Positions 31,663 through 40,403 of a stretch of DNA of 64,000 bases are shown here, one piece after another (the first letter of the stretch is position 1; each line of letters starts with the position of its first letter). The DNA is taken from NCBI RefSeq assembly GCF_027286325.1, contig NZ_CP114588.1, positions 2,505,317-2,569,316 of the forward strand, read 5' to 3'. Position numbers and translations under genes: made by a program. The notes beneath the pieces are model-generated. The model saw nothing but the letters and a program-made list of their open reading frames with translations. It was not told the origin of the DNA and did not search any database. The stretch is from Salinivibrio kushneri. GTDB lineage: Bacteria; Pseudomonadota; Gammaproteobacteria; Enterobacterales; Vibrionaceae.

Positions 31663-33351
31663 TCAGCTTCCTGGGATGATCAAGGTTTGTCCGACCGCCA
31701 GCGTATCAGAGCGTAATTCATTGGCGCGGCGGAGGCTTTCAATGGTCACCCCGTAATTGCTGGCAATTTTGCCAAGGTATTCACCGCGTTTTACCTTGTG
31801 CTTCACCGCTGGTGATGTCGCGCCCGGCACTTTTAGCTTTTGCCCCACCCAGAGCGTGTCAGACTTCAAGTTATTCGCGCGGCGCAACGTCGCCACCGAG
31901 ACTTGGTAGTGCTCGGCAATTTTGCCAAGAAACTCTCCGCGACTCACGGTGTGCGTCAGCGTACGCGTTGACGTCGTTTTGCTGGTCTTGCCTGCTAATT
32001 TAGCGACATCAACATTGGGGATCGATAACACTTGGCCAACCCGTAAGGTATTGGAGGTTAATCCATTCGCCGATTTTATCGCGGCGACGGAACTCTTATA
32101 TTTTTTGGCAATGACCGACAGTGACTGACCGGCACTGACTTTGTGTTTTACCCCGTTTTTGCGCGCAGCAAACAAGGTGCCATCCGGCGGGAAGCGCTCA
32201 AAATAATTGCGAATACCATGATAGACCGCATCCGCGAGCCGGCGCTGATGATCACGCTGAAATAGCAGGCGTTCTTCTTGTGGATTAGAGATAAAGCCAA
32301 CTTCGACGAGCAAAGACGGTATGTCTGGTGATTTTAATACGGCAAGGCTAGCGTGCTCTGGACTCGATTTATGTAACTTGGTGACTTTGCCGAGCTCCTT
32401 TAGTACGCGTTTCGCGACATTAAAGCCTTCCTTTTGCGAGTTACTAAACTGCAAATCCAACACCGCACGACTTAAATACTCGTCTTCATTATTCTGAGCC
32501 AGCAAAGAGCCCCCACCCAACAAGTTGGATTGCTCTTCGTGTTTTTCTATCCAACGACCAATTTCACTGTTCGCACGGCGACGAGAAAGTACCCATACTG
32601 ACGCGCCTCGAGGCTGTGGTTTATGGAAGCCATCCGCGTGCACCGAGACCAATAAATGGGCTTTGTGTTTACGTGCAATTTCGGAACGACGGTTCAAGTC
32701 GACAAAATAATCGCCCGTACGGGTTAAGACCGCACGCATGCCGGGAACAGCGTTAATACGCGCCGCCGCTTGCTTAGCGATGGAGAGCGTGACATATTTT
32801 TCAAATTTGCGGCTCGGCCCCACCGCGCCGGGATCGTTACCGCCGTGTCCGGCATCAATGGCCACCACGATATCCTCAGTGCCAAAAGGCAATGCAGCCA
32901 CCGTCTCACGCCGCTTCTTTTCAGCAACAGACAATTCGGGTTTGTTTTTATCCACCTTCTTTGGGTGGGGCAAGTCGACGACCAGACGATGGCCGTACTC
33001 ACCACCGGGCGCGAGCGAGAAGATATGCGGCTTGGCACCGTCTTTTAATTCAAAGACTAGCCGGTAGGTCGATGCTTCTGGCGGGCTACTTTTACGGATC
33101 TTACTCAGAATGTCGCTGCCCTTGACCGGCTTAGGCAAACGCGTCGCCAGCTGGCTTTGCTTTAAATCAACCACCAGCCGATCGGGGCGTGACAGAGAGA
33201 AATAGCTAAAATCCGGTTTATCTTCAAGATCAACCACCACCCGTGTCTCATTGGGGGCGGGCCATACCCGAATATTTTCAATCTTATTGGCCCAACTTGT
33301 TGCACTCAACAAACTGGCGATCATCAAGATGCAAAGCCGCTGCCACATCAT
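31663..33351 (-). CDS. amiB: N-acetylmuramoyl-L-alanine amidase AmiB, with three LysM repeats
   Basis: AmiB cuts septal peptidoglycan to let daughter cells separate and needs an activator such as EnvC. The 562-aa precursor has a signal peptide (about 1-21) and an AMIN domain ([13 protein letters not shown]). The zinc amidase_3 domain has [13 protein letters not shown] and S-V-H-A-D. Three LysM modules begin at H-K-V-S-A-G, H-T-V-S-R-G and H-K-V-K-R-G. E. coli AmiB has one LysM, so this protein has more peptidoglycan-binding capacity. It sits between tsaE and mutL, with one-base gaps. Confidence 0.96.
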   Translation of the reverse strand: MMWQRLCILMIASLLSATSWANKIENIRVWPAPNETRVVVDLEDKPDFSYFSLSRPDRLVVDLKQSQLATRLPKPVKGSDILSKIRKSSPPEASTYRLVFELKDGAKPHIFSLAPGGEYGHRLVVDLPHPKKVDKNKPELSVAEKKRRETVAALPFGTEDIVVAIDAGHGGNDPGAVGPSRKFEKYVTLSIAKQAAARINAVPGMRAVLTRTGDYFVDLNRRSEIARKHKAHLLVSVHADGFHKPQPRGASVWVLSRRRANSEIGRWIEKHEEQSNLLGGGSLLAQNNEDEYLSRAVLDLQFSNSQKEGFNVAKRVLKELGKVTKLHKSSPEHASLAVLKSPDIPSLLVEVGFISNPQEERLLFQRDHQRRLADAVYHGIRNYFERFPPDGTLFAARKNGVKHKVSAGQSLSVIAKKYKSSVAAIKSANGLTSNTLRVGQVLSIPNVDVAKLAGKTSKTTSTRTLTHTVSRGEFLGKIAEHYQVSVATLRRANNLKSDTLWVGQKLKVPGATSPAVKHKVKRGEYLGKIASNYGVTIESLRRANELRSDTLAVGQTLIIPGS

Positions 33352-33352
33352 G

Positions 33353-33823
33353 CTAGTCTTCCCATTCTAGACGGTCGATAATTGCGATCCCAACGCGGGT
33401 ATTCGCGTTAATAACCAGTTCTCGTTGCTCACCTTCATAGCGCAGAGTAATGTCTAGATCGGCGCGCGGTAACCAGCCTTGGCCTTTTTCCGGCCATTCA
33501 ATCAAGCAAAGCGCTTGATCATTAAAATAATCACGGATCCCCATAAACTCCAGCTCTTCCGGATCACCCAACCGGTAAAGGTCAAAATGATAAACCTGCC
33601 ATGGCGTTAACTGGTAAGGCTCTACGAGCGTATAGGTAGGGCTTTTCACATTACCAGTATGTCCCATTGCTTGCACAAAGCCGCGGCAGAACGTGGTTTT
33701 GCCGGCGCCAAGATCACCGTGCAAGTAACAAGTGGTACTTTGCGTACACGCCCGGGCAAGTGCGGCACCAAAGGCCACGGTACGATCGGCATCAGTTAAC
33801 GAGGTGATAAAAGTCTGGGTCAT
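33353..33823 (-). CDS. tsaE: tRNA threonylcarbamoyladenosine biosynthesis ATPase TsaE
   Basis: TsaE works with TsaB and TsaD to make t6A at position 37 of ANN-decoding tRNAs. The protein (156 aa from ATG 33823) has the Walker A loop G-D-L-G-A-G-K-T-T-F-C-R-G-F, then G-N-V-K-S-P-T-Y-T-L-V-E-P-Y and H-F-D-L-Y-R-L. An in-frame ATG six codons upstream (33841) is an alternative; neither has a strong ribosome site. It lies between nnr and amiB. Confidence 0.96.
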   Translation of the reverse strand: MTQTFITSLTDADRTVAFGAALARACTQSTTCYLHGDLGAGKTTFCRGFVQAMGHTGNVKSPTYTLVEPYQLTPWQVYHFDLYRLGDPEELEFMGIRDYFNDQALCLIEWPEKGQGWLPRADLDITLRYEGEQRELVINANTRVGIAIIDRLEWED

Positions 33824-33891
33824 ACTACAACGGGATCTCATCTTTATATGGGTATTTGTCGCACCTGGGCGGCCTTTGCCATCCCAGTACG

Positions 33892-35364
33892 TTAATCAAC
33901 TAGTTGCTGCAAATAGGGGAATAGATCGCTGGCCAATAATCCCCGTTCACCTGCCTCGGCCGCCTTGTCGCCCGCTTTACCATGAAGATAGCACCCCAGA
34001 GCCGCGGCAGGAAATAAGTCTACGCCTTGCGCAAGAAGACTGCCTATTACACCAGATAACACATCGCCCATTCCCCCTGACGCCATGCCAGGGTTGCCGA
34101 CATTAGCAACGGCATAATTTGTGCCATCATATACGATTGTTCCCGCTCCTTTAAGTACGGCAACGCCACCATAACGCGTGTGTATCGCTTTGACGGCAGC
34201 AAAACGGTCAAGTTCCACATCTTTCGTGTCACAACCTAATAATCGTGCGGCCTCACCAGGATGAGGCGTCAGGATCCAGTCATCACGGTGTTGTGGCTGC
34301 CGCGCTAACTTATTGAGGCCATCGGCATCAATTACCTTGGGGCTTCGGGCATTCACGACAATATTCCATAGCGCGTCGGACCATGCACTCTGACCGAGTC
34401 CCGGGCCAATGACTAAATGTGTTGCCCACGCTAGCGTCTCGCTGAGTGATTGACCTGGCGCCCAATCTTGTGTCATCAGCTCAGGCTGACGGGTGACCAG
34501 CATCAACGTATGCGCTTTTTGCGTCACCACTTTGACAAGCCCGGCACCGGTCCTTAACGCTGCTTGTGCCGACAAGGTCACCGCGCCTGCCATACCTTGA
34601 TCGCCGCCTAAGCACAGTACGCGCCCGAACTGGCCTTTGTGTGCACTACGCGCACGCTTTGGTAAATGCTGTTCAATCCAGTCATCGCGGACAAGATAGC
34701 CGGCGGGTGTACATTGACGCGCGAACGCTGTTGCCACGTTCAAACCCGCAAACAATAATTCACCGCGATGGGCAACCGCTTGACCGGTCAGCAGTCCTTG
34801 TTTGAGCGCAATTAAGGTGACGGTCATATCCGCATCAATGGCTACGCCTTTCACGCAGCCACTATTGGCACAAAGCCCAGAGGGAATATCTACCGCAACC
34901 ACAGGTACGTCCGCGAGGTTGATGGCGCTGATCGCCTGAGCAAACGCCCCCTCTACGACACGCGATAATCCGGTACCTAAAATAGCATCGACGACCACAT
35001 CAAACTGGCTTATGGTCGGTTGTTGCTCAACATAGCTACCACCACAATCTTGCCACTCTTGCCAAGCGGTCGCCGCATCACCCTCGAGTTGGCTTGGTGT
35101 CACTAGCGACCACACAGTGACACTTAACCCAGCAGATTTAGCAAGCCGGGCGATCACATAGCCATCACCCGCGTTATTACCAGCGCCACATACAATTAGC
35201 AGCCTCGCAGCATTGGGGTAATACTGGTTGATGCTATCAAACACCGACTGCCCCGCTCTTAACATTAATTGATACATGGGGATAGACAACGCTTGCGCAA
35301 CAGCTTGCTCGCCTTCACGAACTTGCTCTGCGCGATAGAAACTCTGTGGTAAACTTGTCGCCAT
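33892..35364 (-). CDS. nnr: Bifunctional NAD(P)H-hydrate epimerase / dehydratase
   Basis: Nnr repairs hydrated NADH and NADPH: the N-terminal half epimerises the S and R hydrates, and the C-terminal half dehydrates them with ADP. The protein (490 aa from ATG 35364) has the YjeF_N block C-G-A-G-N-N-A-G-D-G-Y-V-I-A-R and the kinase-like C-terminal block G-N-P-G-M-A-S-G-G-M-G-D-V-L-S-G-V-I. GGAGG before ATG 35364 decides the start. queG is divergent, with only 53 bases between the two start codons. Confidence 0.96.
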   Translation of the reverse strand: MATSLPQSFYRAEQVREGEQAVAQALSIPMYQLMLRAGQSVFDSINQYYPNAARLLIVCGAGNNAGDGYVIARLAKSAGLSVTVWSLVTPSQLEGDAATAWQEWQDCGGSYVEQQPTISQFDVVVDAILGTGLSRVVEGAFAQAISAINLADVPVVAVDIPSGLCANSGCVKGVAIDADMTVTLIALKQGLLTGQAVAHRGELLFAGLNVATAFARQCTPAGYLVRDDWIEQHLPKRARSAHKGQFGRVLCLGGDQGMAGAVTLSAQAALRTGAGLVKVVTQKAHTLMLVTRQPELMTQDWAPGQSLSETLAWATHLVIGPGLGQSAWSDALWNIVVNARSPKVIDADGLNKLARQPQHRDDWILTPHPGEAARLLGCDTKDVELDRFAAVKAIHTRYGGVAVLKGAGTIVYDGTNYAVANVGNPGMASGGMGDVLSGVIGSLLAQGVDLFPAAALGCYLHGKAGDKAAEAGERGLLASDLFPYLQQLVD

Positions 35365-35417
35365 TAAGTGCCTCCATTGATTGTTCTGCACCACCCAAGG
35401 CCTCAGGATCTACCGCT

Positions 35418-36572
35418 ATGTCGCAACCCAAGTCCGATGCATCCATTGATTTCGATCACCTCGCCCAACGTATCAAGCAATGGGGGCAAGCGCTAGGCTT
35501 CCAGCAGGTGGGGATCACGGATGTTGATCTCAAGCAACATGAAGCGCAATTGCAACGTTGGCTAGACAACGGGTATCACGGTGAGATGGCGTGGATGGCC
35601 AGACATGGCATGATGCGCGCCCGACCGGACGAATTAGTACCCGGCACGGTACGCGTGATCAGTGTGCGGATGAACTACTTACCCCCCAATGCAGGTTTTG
35701 CCCAAACACTGGCAAACCCTGATCTAGGATATGTGAGTCGTTACTCGCTGGGACGTGACTACCATAAGCTGATCCGCAATCGCTTAAAAAAACTTGGGCA
35801 ACAAATCGAGCATGAAGTAGGCGCCTATGGCTACCGTCCTTTCGTCGACTCCGCACCAATACTTGAGCGTCCTTTAGCGGAAAAGGCAGGATTGGGCTGG
35901 ACAGGCAAACACTCCCTGATCCTCAATGATGAAACCGGATCCTGGTTCTTCCTCGGTGAGTTATTGGTGGATCTGCCTTTACCTGTCGACACGCCTGTCG
36001 AGAATCAGTGTGGAAAATGCGTGGCCTGCATGACCAGTTGTCCAACCCAAGCGATCGTCGCTGAAGGCGTGGTCGACGCACGCCGCTGCATTTCCTACCT
36101 CACCATCGAATATGATGGCGTGATCCCACTAGAGTTTCGCCATGCCATTGGCAACCGCATCTATGGCTGCGATGACTGCCAGCTAGTTTGTCCGTTTAAC
36201 CGTGAGGCCGAGATCACCTTAGAGGCCGATTTTCATTGTCGCCCCAGCCTTGAACAACAGCCACTCACCACACTGTTCAATTGGGATGAGGAGACTTTCT
36301 TATCGCTGACACAGGGATCGGCGATACGTCGCATTGGGATCCAAAAATGGCGGCGCAACCTGGCTATTGCGATGGGCAATGCCCCATTCAATCAAGACAT
36401 TATTGACTGTCTCACTGCGCGGCTCGGCGAGGATGATCTGGTTGACGAGCACATAAAGTGGGCACTTAATGAGCAGGAGCAGAAACGACAGCGTATTGAT
36501 GTCAAGCCGTTACCCACAGGGACGCGTCGTCTCGTGCGCATCGTAGAAAAAGGATTGCCTCGTGACGCTTAA
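35418..36572 (+). CDS. queG: Epoxyqueuosine reductase QueG
   Basis: QueG reduces epoxyqueuosine to queuosine, the last step of the modification at tRNA position 34. It uses cobalamin and two 4Fe-4S clusters. The protein (384 aa from ATG 35418) has C-G-K-C-V-A-C-M-T-S-C-P and C-D-D-C-Q-L-V-C-P-F-N ferredoxin motifs, with the F-V-D-S-A-P-I-L-E-R and G-W-T-G-K-H-S segments in front. It is divergent from nnr, and the tRNA-Gly genes face it across a 470-base gap. Confidence 0.96.
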   Translation: MSQPKSDASIDFDHLAQRIKQWGQALGFQQVGITDVDLKQHEAQLQRWLDNGYHGEMAWMARHGMMRARPDELVPGTVRVISVRMNYLPPNAGFAQTLANPDLGYVSRYSLGRDYHKLIRNRLKKLGQQIEHEVGAYGYRPFVDSAPILERPLAEKAGLGWTGKHSLILNDETGSWFFLGELLVDLPLPVDTPVENQCGKCVACMTSCPTQAIVAEGVVDARRCISYLTIEYDGVIPLEFRHAIGNRIYGCDDCQLVCPFNREAEITLEADFHCRPSLEQQPLTTLFNWDEETFLSLTQGSAIRRIGIQKWRRNLAIAMGNAPFNQDIIDCLTARLGEDDLVDEHIKWALNEQEQKRQRIDVKPLPTGTRRLVRIVEKGLPRDA

Positions 36573-37041
36573 TCGAGGCTTACAAGCGGAAAGATGACAC
36601 TATTCACATAATGTGGAAAACCGTCACGCAATGCGCATTTATGGTGCGCTTTTTGATAGTTAAACACATTGATGGTGCATTAAGCGAGCAAGATCACGTA
36701 AGTGCATAACACTGTGGATAAGCGTTAGTTAACCTGAAAGAAAACCCTATATTTTTATTATTTTACAAGCATTTATGGTGTTTTTGCGTTTATTTCATAT
36801 GTGCAACATAGATATCGTGCCTGATGATAAGATAACCAGAACCATACACGGCAACAAATCCATTAACTGGTTTATCCACAACACTTCACTTGTGGATAAG
36901 TCTGTGCAGTATGAGTAAAAACCGCGCCACCATGCGCTTTCAGAGAAAGCATGGGCAGATGGGATTCGTGTAAGAAATGATGCTTCACAGCATTAAAGAT
37001 GGCGCTATCTTAAACGCCACACTGGTGGTTAACCAAGTGAT
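36573..37041. other. datA: Intergenic region with DnaA-box cluster, datA-like
   Basis: This gap lies between convergent queG and the tRNA-Gly genes, the position of datA in E. coli. It has three perfect DnaA boxes TTATCCACA: minus at 36713-36721, plus at 36872-36880 and minus at 36891-36899. Four near matches with one mismatch lie at 36600-36608, 36612-36620, 36660-36668 and 36701-36709. The boxes at 36701 and 36713 are 12 bases apart in the same orientation; those at 36872 and 36891 form an inverted pair. A very A/T-rich tract (about 36740-36800) lies between the groups. A weak queG terminator (GCGCA/TGCGC plus T-run) is at 36633-36654, and a weak tRNA-side hairpin at 37000-37019. datA titrates DnaA and promotes hydrolysis of its ATP. 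An IHF site, essential in E. coli, was not recognised by eye. Confidence 0.65.
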
Positions 37042-37117
37042 TGGAGCGACACACGGGGTTCGAACCCGTGACCTCAACCTTGGCAAGGTTGCGCTCTACC
37101 AGCTGAGCTAGTGTCGC
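37042..37117 (-). tRNA. tRNA-Gly (GCC), copy nearest queG
   Basis: A 76-base tRNA with encoded CCA. The anticodon loop T-T-G-C-C-A-A gives anticodon GCC. The acceptor stem starts GCGACAC and the T stem is CGGG/CCCG, differing from the other copies. It is last in transcription order of the four. Confidence 0.97.
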
Positions 37118-37135
37118 TTATTCCGAATTGTTGTT

Positions 37136-37211
37136 TGGAGCGACATACGAGGTTCGAACTCGTGACCTCAACCTTGGCAAGGTTGCGCTCTACCAGCTGA
37201 GCTAATGTCGC
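37136..37211 (-). tRNA. tRNA-Gly (GCC), third transcribed
   Basis: A 76-base tRNA with encoded CCA and anticodon GCC. The acceptor stem begins GCGACAT and pairs with ATGTCGC, and the T stem uses CGAG/CTCG. It is identical in sequence to the copy at 37355 as far as I can compare. Confidence 0.97.
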
Positions 37212-37241
37212 ATTGCTGATGCATTACATCGCATTTTAATT

Positions 37242-37317
37242 TGGAGCGACACACGAGGTTCGAACTCGTGACCTCAACCTTGGCAAGGTTGCGCTCTACC
37301 AGCTGAGCTAGTGTCGC
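37242..37317 (-). tRNA. tRNA-Gly (GCC), second transcribed
   Basis: A 76-base tRNA with encoded CCA and anticodon GCC. It combines the GCGACAC acceptor stem of the copy at 37042 with the CGAG/CTCG T stem of the other two. Confidence 0.97.
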
Positions 37318-37354
37318 TTAGATCGACCTGATCAATCTCAGATCGACATTAATT

Positions 37355-37430
37355 TGGAGCGACATACGAGGTTCGAACTCGTGACCTCAACCTTGGCAAG
37401 GTTGCGCTCTACCAGCTGAGCTAATGTCGC
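37355..37430 (-). tRNA. tRNA-Gly (GCC), first transcribed
   Basis: A 76-base tRNA with encoded CCA and anticodon GCC, with GCGACAT acceptor stem. It is nearest to the promoter at 37465-37492. E. coli has three such genes (glyV, glyX, glyY) at this place; here there are four. Confidence 0.97.
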
Positions 37431-37464
37431 TTTCAACAGACGTTTCACGTCGTTAGGGCTGCGA

Positions 37465-37492
37465 ATTATACGAAGAAAAAACCGGGTTGCAA
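37465..37492 (-). promoter_or_regulatory. Promoter of the tRNA-Gly array
   Basis: TTGCAA and a perfect TATAAT are 16 bases apart on the minus strand, followed by the GC-rich discriminator TCGCAGCCC. This is a typical stable-RNA promoter under stringent control, about 35 bases before the first tRNA. Confidence 0.8.
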
Positions 37493-37562
37493 GTGCTGAC
37501 GAGCAAAATTTTGGTTTTTTCTTTTAATCGCTCAAAAGAACACCAGATCGATGACTGACTCA

Positions 37563-38108
37563 TCAGATCGTTAAGATCCTCTCGCGATAGAAGCGTAATT
37601 CTGCAATTGATTCTCGGATGTCGTCAAGCGCTAAGTGCGTCCCCTGCTTCGAAAAGTCATTCAATATCTCAGGCTTCCAGCGTCGTACTAATTCTTTCAA
37701 GGTACTGACATCCACGGTGCGATAGTGAAAATAGCGCTCGAGTGCTGGCATGTGTCGATACAGGAAGCGTCGATCTTGCCCCACACTATTACCGCAAATC
37801 GGTGATGCGCCAGACGGCACCCATTGCGATAAGAACGCGATGGTTTGCTCAATGGCGGTTTGTTCATCAATATCACTTTGTTGTACGCGCGCTACTAGGC
37901 CGGACTGGCTGTGTGTTCGCGTGCACCAATCATCCATTTTGTCGAGCTCACTTTGCGGTTGATGTACCGCCAGCACGGGTCCCTCAGCCAGAATATTCAA
38001 CTGTGCATCGGTGACAATTGTCGCGATCTCAATGATCTTATGTGTATCCGGATCCAGCCCCGTCATTTCCAGATCAATCCAGATTAAATTGTTTTCACTG
38101 AACGCCAT
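37563..38108 (-). CDS. orn: Oligoribonuclease
   Basis: Orn degrades RNA dinucleotides and short oligonucleotides, including the pGpG product of cyclic-di-GMP turnover. The protein (181 aa from ATG 38108) is a DEDDh exonuclease. The acidic residues are in [19 protein letters not shown] and [10 protein letters not shown]. An AAGG lies before ATG 38108; an upstream in-frame start at 38144 is less likely. It is divergent from rsgA, as in E. coli. Confidence 0.97.
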   Translation of the reverse strand: MAFSENNLIWIDLEMTGLDPDTHKIIEIATIVTDAQLNILAEGPVLAVHQPQSELDKMDDWCTRTHSQSGLVARVQQSDIDEQTAIEQTIAFLSQWVPSGASPICGNSVGQDRRFLYRHMPALERYFHYRTVDVSTLKELVRRWKPEILNDFSKQGTHLALDDIRESIAELRFYRERILTI

Positions 38109-38187
38109 TGAACTTGCCTTTTTTATCGATAAACCATGTATCATACTGTGCTTGATATGAAAGCCAACTTAACCGATAAGAGTCAAC

Positions 38188-39240
38188 GTGGCAAAAAAGA
38201 AAAAGCTAACTAAGGGTCAACTACGACGGGTTAGATCCAACCAGCAGCGCCGGATCAAAGACAAAGATAATGATCTGCAGTGGGAAGATGCAGCGCTTGA
38301 ATCTGCGCGTGAAGGGCGCGTTATCACCCGCTTTGGCCAGCATGCCGATATCGAAGACCCAGATACAGGAAAAGTGCACAGGTGCAACCTACGCCGCTCT
38401 GTCCATAGTTTAGTCACCGGCGACCGAGTGGTCTGGCGACCCGGTAAAGAAACCCTCGATGGATTTGCAGGGGTAGTAGAAGCCGTCCGTGAGCGTGATT
38501 CTGTGCTGACTCGTCCCGATTATTACGATGGGGTCAAGCCGGTGGCCGCTAACATTGATCAAGTCGTGATCGTTGCCGCGATCTTACCCGAATTGTCACT
38601 CAATATTATCGACCGTTATCTGATTGCCTGTGAGGCACTGGATATCGCGCCACTGATTGCTGTCAATAAAGTTGACTTATTGGACGAAGACGGTCGGGAG
38701 ATGGTTGATGAACTGCTCGATATCTATCGAGAGATAGGTTATTCCGTGGTGATGGTCAGCGCAGACTCGGGCGAAGGCATGTCAGCCTTAACCCAACATC
38801 TTGACCAGCATGTCAGCGTCTTTGTCGGCCAATCCGGCGTCGGTAAATCAAGCTTGGTCAATACCCTGCTCCCTGACGTGCACGCCCAAACCTACCAGGT
38901 ATCGGAAAATTCAGGGCTAGGCCAACACACGACCACCGCCGCACGTTTGTATCATTTCGACCAAGGTGGCGATCTGATTGACTCGCCGGGCGTGCGTGAA
39001 TTTGGCTTATGGCATTTAGAGCCGGAACAAATTGCCCATGGCTTTGTCGAATTTCGTGATTATTTGGGTGGGTGTAAGTTCCGTGATTGCAAACATGGAG
39101 ATGATCCCGGTTGCCTGCTGCGACAAGCGGTTGAAGACGGACATATTAGTGTCGAGCGTTTTGACAGCTATCACCGTATCATTGAGAGCATGAAAGAAGC
39201 CAAAGACAACCGTCAGTTCTCCCGCAATAAGCAACACTGA
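38188..39240 (+). CDS. rsgA: Ribosome small-subunit biogenesis GTPase RsgA
   Basis: RsgA checks late 30S maturation and releases RbfA. The 350-aa protein has an OB fold, then a circularly permuted G domain with motif order G4 N-K-V-D, G1 [11 protein letters not shown]3 D-S-P-G-V. A C-terminal zinc motif ([14 protein letters not shown]) follows. The basic N-terminus ([10 protein letters not shown]) and a GTG start are noted. psd follows on the same strand. Confidence 0.96.
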   Translation: MAKKKKLTKGQLRRVRSNQQRRIKDKDNDLQWEDAALESAREGRVITRFGQHADIEDPDTGKVHRCNLRRSVHSLVTGDRVVWRPGKETLDGFAGVVEAVRERDSVLTRPDYYDGVKPVAANIDQVVIVAAILPELSLNIIDRYLIACEALDIAPLIAVNKVDLLDEDGREMVDELLDIYREIGYSVVMVSADSGEGMSALTQHLDQHVSVFVGQSGVGKSSLVNTLLPDVHAQTYQVSENSGLGQHTTTAARLYHFDQGGDLIDSPGVREFGLWHLEPEQIAHGFVEFRDYLGGCKFRDCKHGDDPGCLLRQAVEDGHISVERFDSYHRIIESMKEAKDNRQFSRNKQH

Positions 39241-39336
39241 GCGGCTGTCACTTCGCCCACAGATTCGCTACACTGCGCGCCAGTAGAGGTGCGCATCAGC
39301 TGCATCATCAATCCGATAACTGGTTAGGACTACACT

Positions 39337-40200
39337 GTGCGAGACGATTTGAAAATCGGCCTACAATATCTTACGCCGAAACATGCGTTAACCCGATTTA
39401 TGGGCAAGCTTGCGAGCTTAAAAGGTGGCTGGTTAACCACTGCAGTCATCAAGTGGTTTATCAAACAATACCACGTCGATATGAGCGAAGCGAAAGTCAG
39501 CGATCCGAGTTACTATAGCACCTTTAACGATTTTTTCGTCCGCGAGCTAAAGCCCGCACTTCGCCCTATCGAAGGCGATGACGACACACTCGTCTTTCCC
39601 GCAGATGCCTGTGTCAGCCAAGCTGGCGCCATCGATCAAGGCCGCTTGATTCAAGCGAAAGGCCATAGCTTCTCTCTGACCGAGTTAGTGGGCGGAGATG
39701 ACACCCTTGCGGCGAAATTTGACCAAGGCGAATTTGCCACCTTGTACCTTTCTCCTCGCGACTATCACCGCGTCCACATGCCTTGCGACGGGATATTGCG
39801 AGAAATGGTTTATATTCCTGGCGATTTATTTTCAGTGAATCCATTGACGGCAGAAAACGTGCCTAATCTCTTTGCTCGTAACGAGCGCGTCGTGTGCGTT
39901 TTCGATACGGAATTTGGTCCCATGGCGCAAATATTAGTCGGCGCCACCATTGTCGGTAGTATCGAAACCACGTGGGCAGGTACGGTTACCCCACCCACTG
40001 GCGGCAGTATTCGTCGCTGGCAATACCCCAGTGAAGGGGAACAAGCGGTTCACTTTGCTCAAGGTGACGAAATGGGTCGGTTTAAGCTCGGCTCTACCGT
40101 GATTAACCTATTTCCCAAAGGCGCGGTACATTTTGATGATTGCGTTTACCCTGGAGAAGCCACACGACTCGGGCAACCTTACGCACATCGCCAACGCTAA
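39337..40200 (+). CDS. psd: Phosphatidylserine decarboxylase proenzyme
   Basis: Psd makes phosphatidylethanolamine in the inner membrane. The 287-aa proenzyme self-cleaves at the L-G-S-T motif near residue 250, turning the serine into the pyruvoyl cofactor. Other conserved blocks are F-F-V-R-E-L-K and [12 protein letters not shown]. The start codon is GTG with AGGA eight bases upstream. It follows rsgA as in E. coli, but the mechanosensitive-channel gene that usually follows there is missing and a transporter stands instead. Confidence 0.96.
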   Translation: MRDDLKIGLQYLTPKHALTRFMGKLASLKGGWLTTAVIKWFIKQYHVDMSEAKVSDPSYYSTFNDFFVRELKPALRPIEGDDDTLVFPADACVSQAGAIDQGRLIQAKGHSFSLTELVGGDDTLAAKFDQGEFATLYLSPRDYHRVHMPCDGILREMVYIPGDLFSVNPLTAENVPNLFARNERVVCVFDTEFGPMAQILVGATIVGSIETTWAGTVTPPTGGSIRRWQYPSEGEQAVHFAQGDEMGRFKLGSTVINLFPKGAVHFDDCVYPGEATRLGQPYAHRQR

Positions 40201-40235
40201 CCCATCTCACCCATCCAAGGTGGAAAATGTGAAAT

Positions 40236-40260
40236 AAGGGGCATTTAAGCCCCTTTTTTG
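40236..40260 (+). terminator. Terminator of rsgA-psd
   Basis: AAGGGGC and GCCCCTT form a 7-bp stem with a 6-base loop and a TTTTTT tail, 36 bases after the psd stop. Confidence 0.9.
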
Positions 40261-40327
40261 TGTCGAAATTCGGAGATTTTTCCCGTTAATCGTCGATGCA
40301 GCACCGTATGATAAGGATATTCCATTA

Positions 40328-40378
40328 GCGAGAACAAGGCGCACGCAGGTCTTAGCGTCTAAGACGGGACGCGCTCGC
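40328..40378 (+). promoter_or_regulatory. Structured leader upstream of the DASS transporter
   Basis: GTCTTAG-CGT-CTAAGAC (40349-40365) is a perfect 7-bp hairpin. It is enclosed by GCGAG (40328-40332) pairing with CTCGC (40374-40378), with a possible inner CGC/GCG pair. The element ends about 14 bases before AAGGAG, so folding could govern translation. I do not recognise a known riboswitch class. Confidence 0.4.
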
Positions 40379-40403
40379 CCACCGATAACGAAGGAGCGTA
40401 TTT

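Noticed and set aside
36573..37041. Chromosomal replication origin oriC
   Set aside because: DnaA boxes and an A/T-rich tract are present, but the usual neighbours (mnmG, mioC, dnaA, dnaN) are absent, the 13-mer array is not seen, and the flanks match the datA locus.
40321..40400. Cyclic-di-GMP (GEMM) riboswitch before the DASS gene
   Set aside because: The hallmark GEMM core and tetraloop-receptor layout are not present; only a simple nested hairpin is seen.
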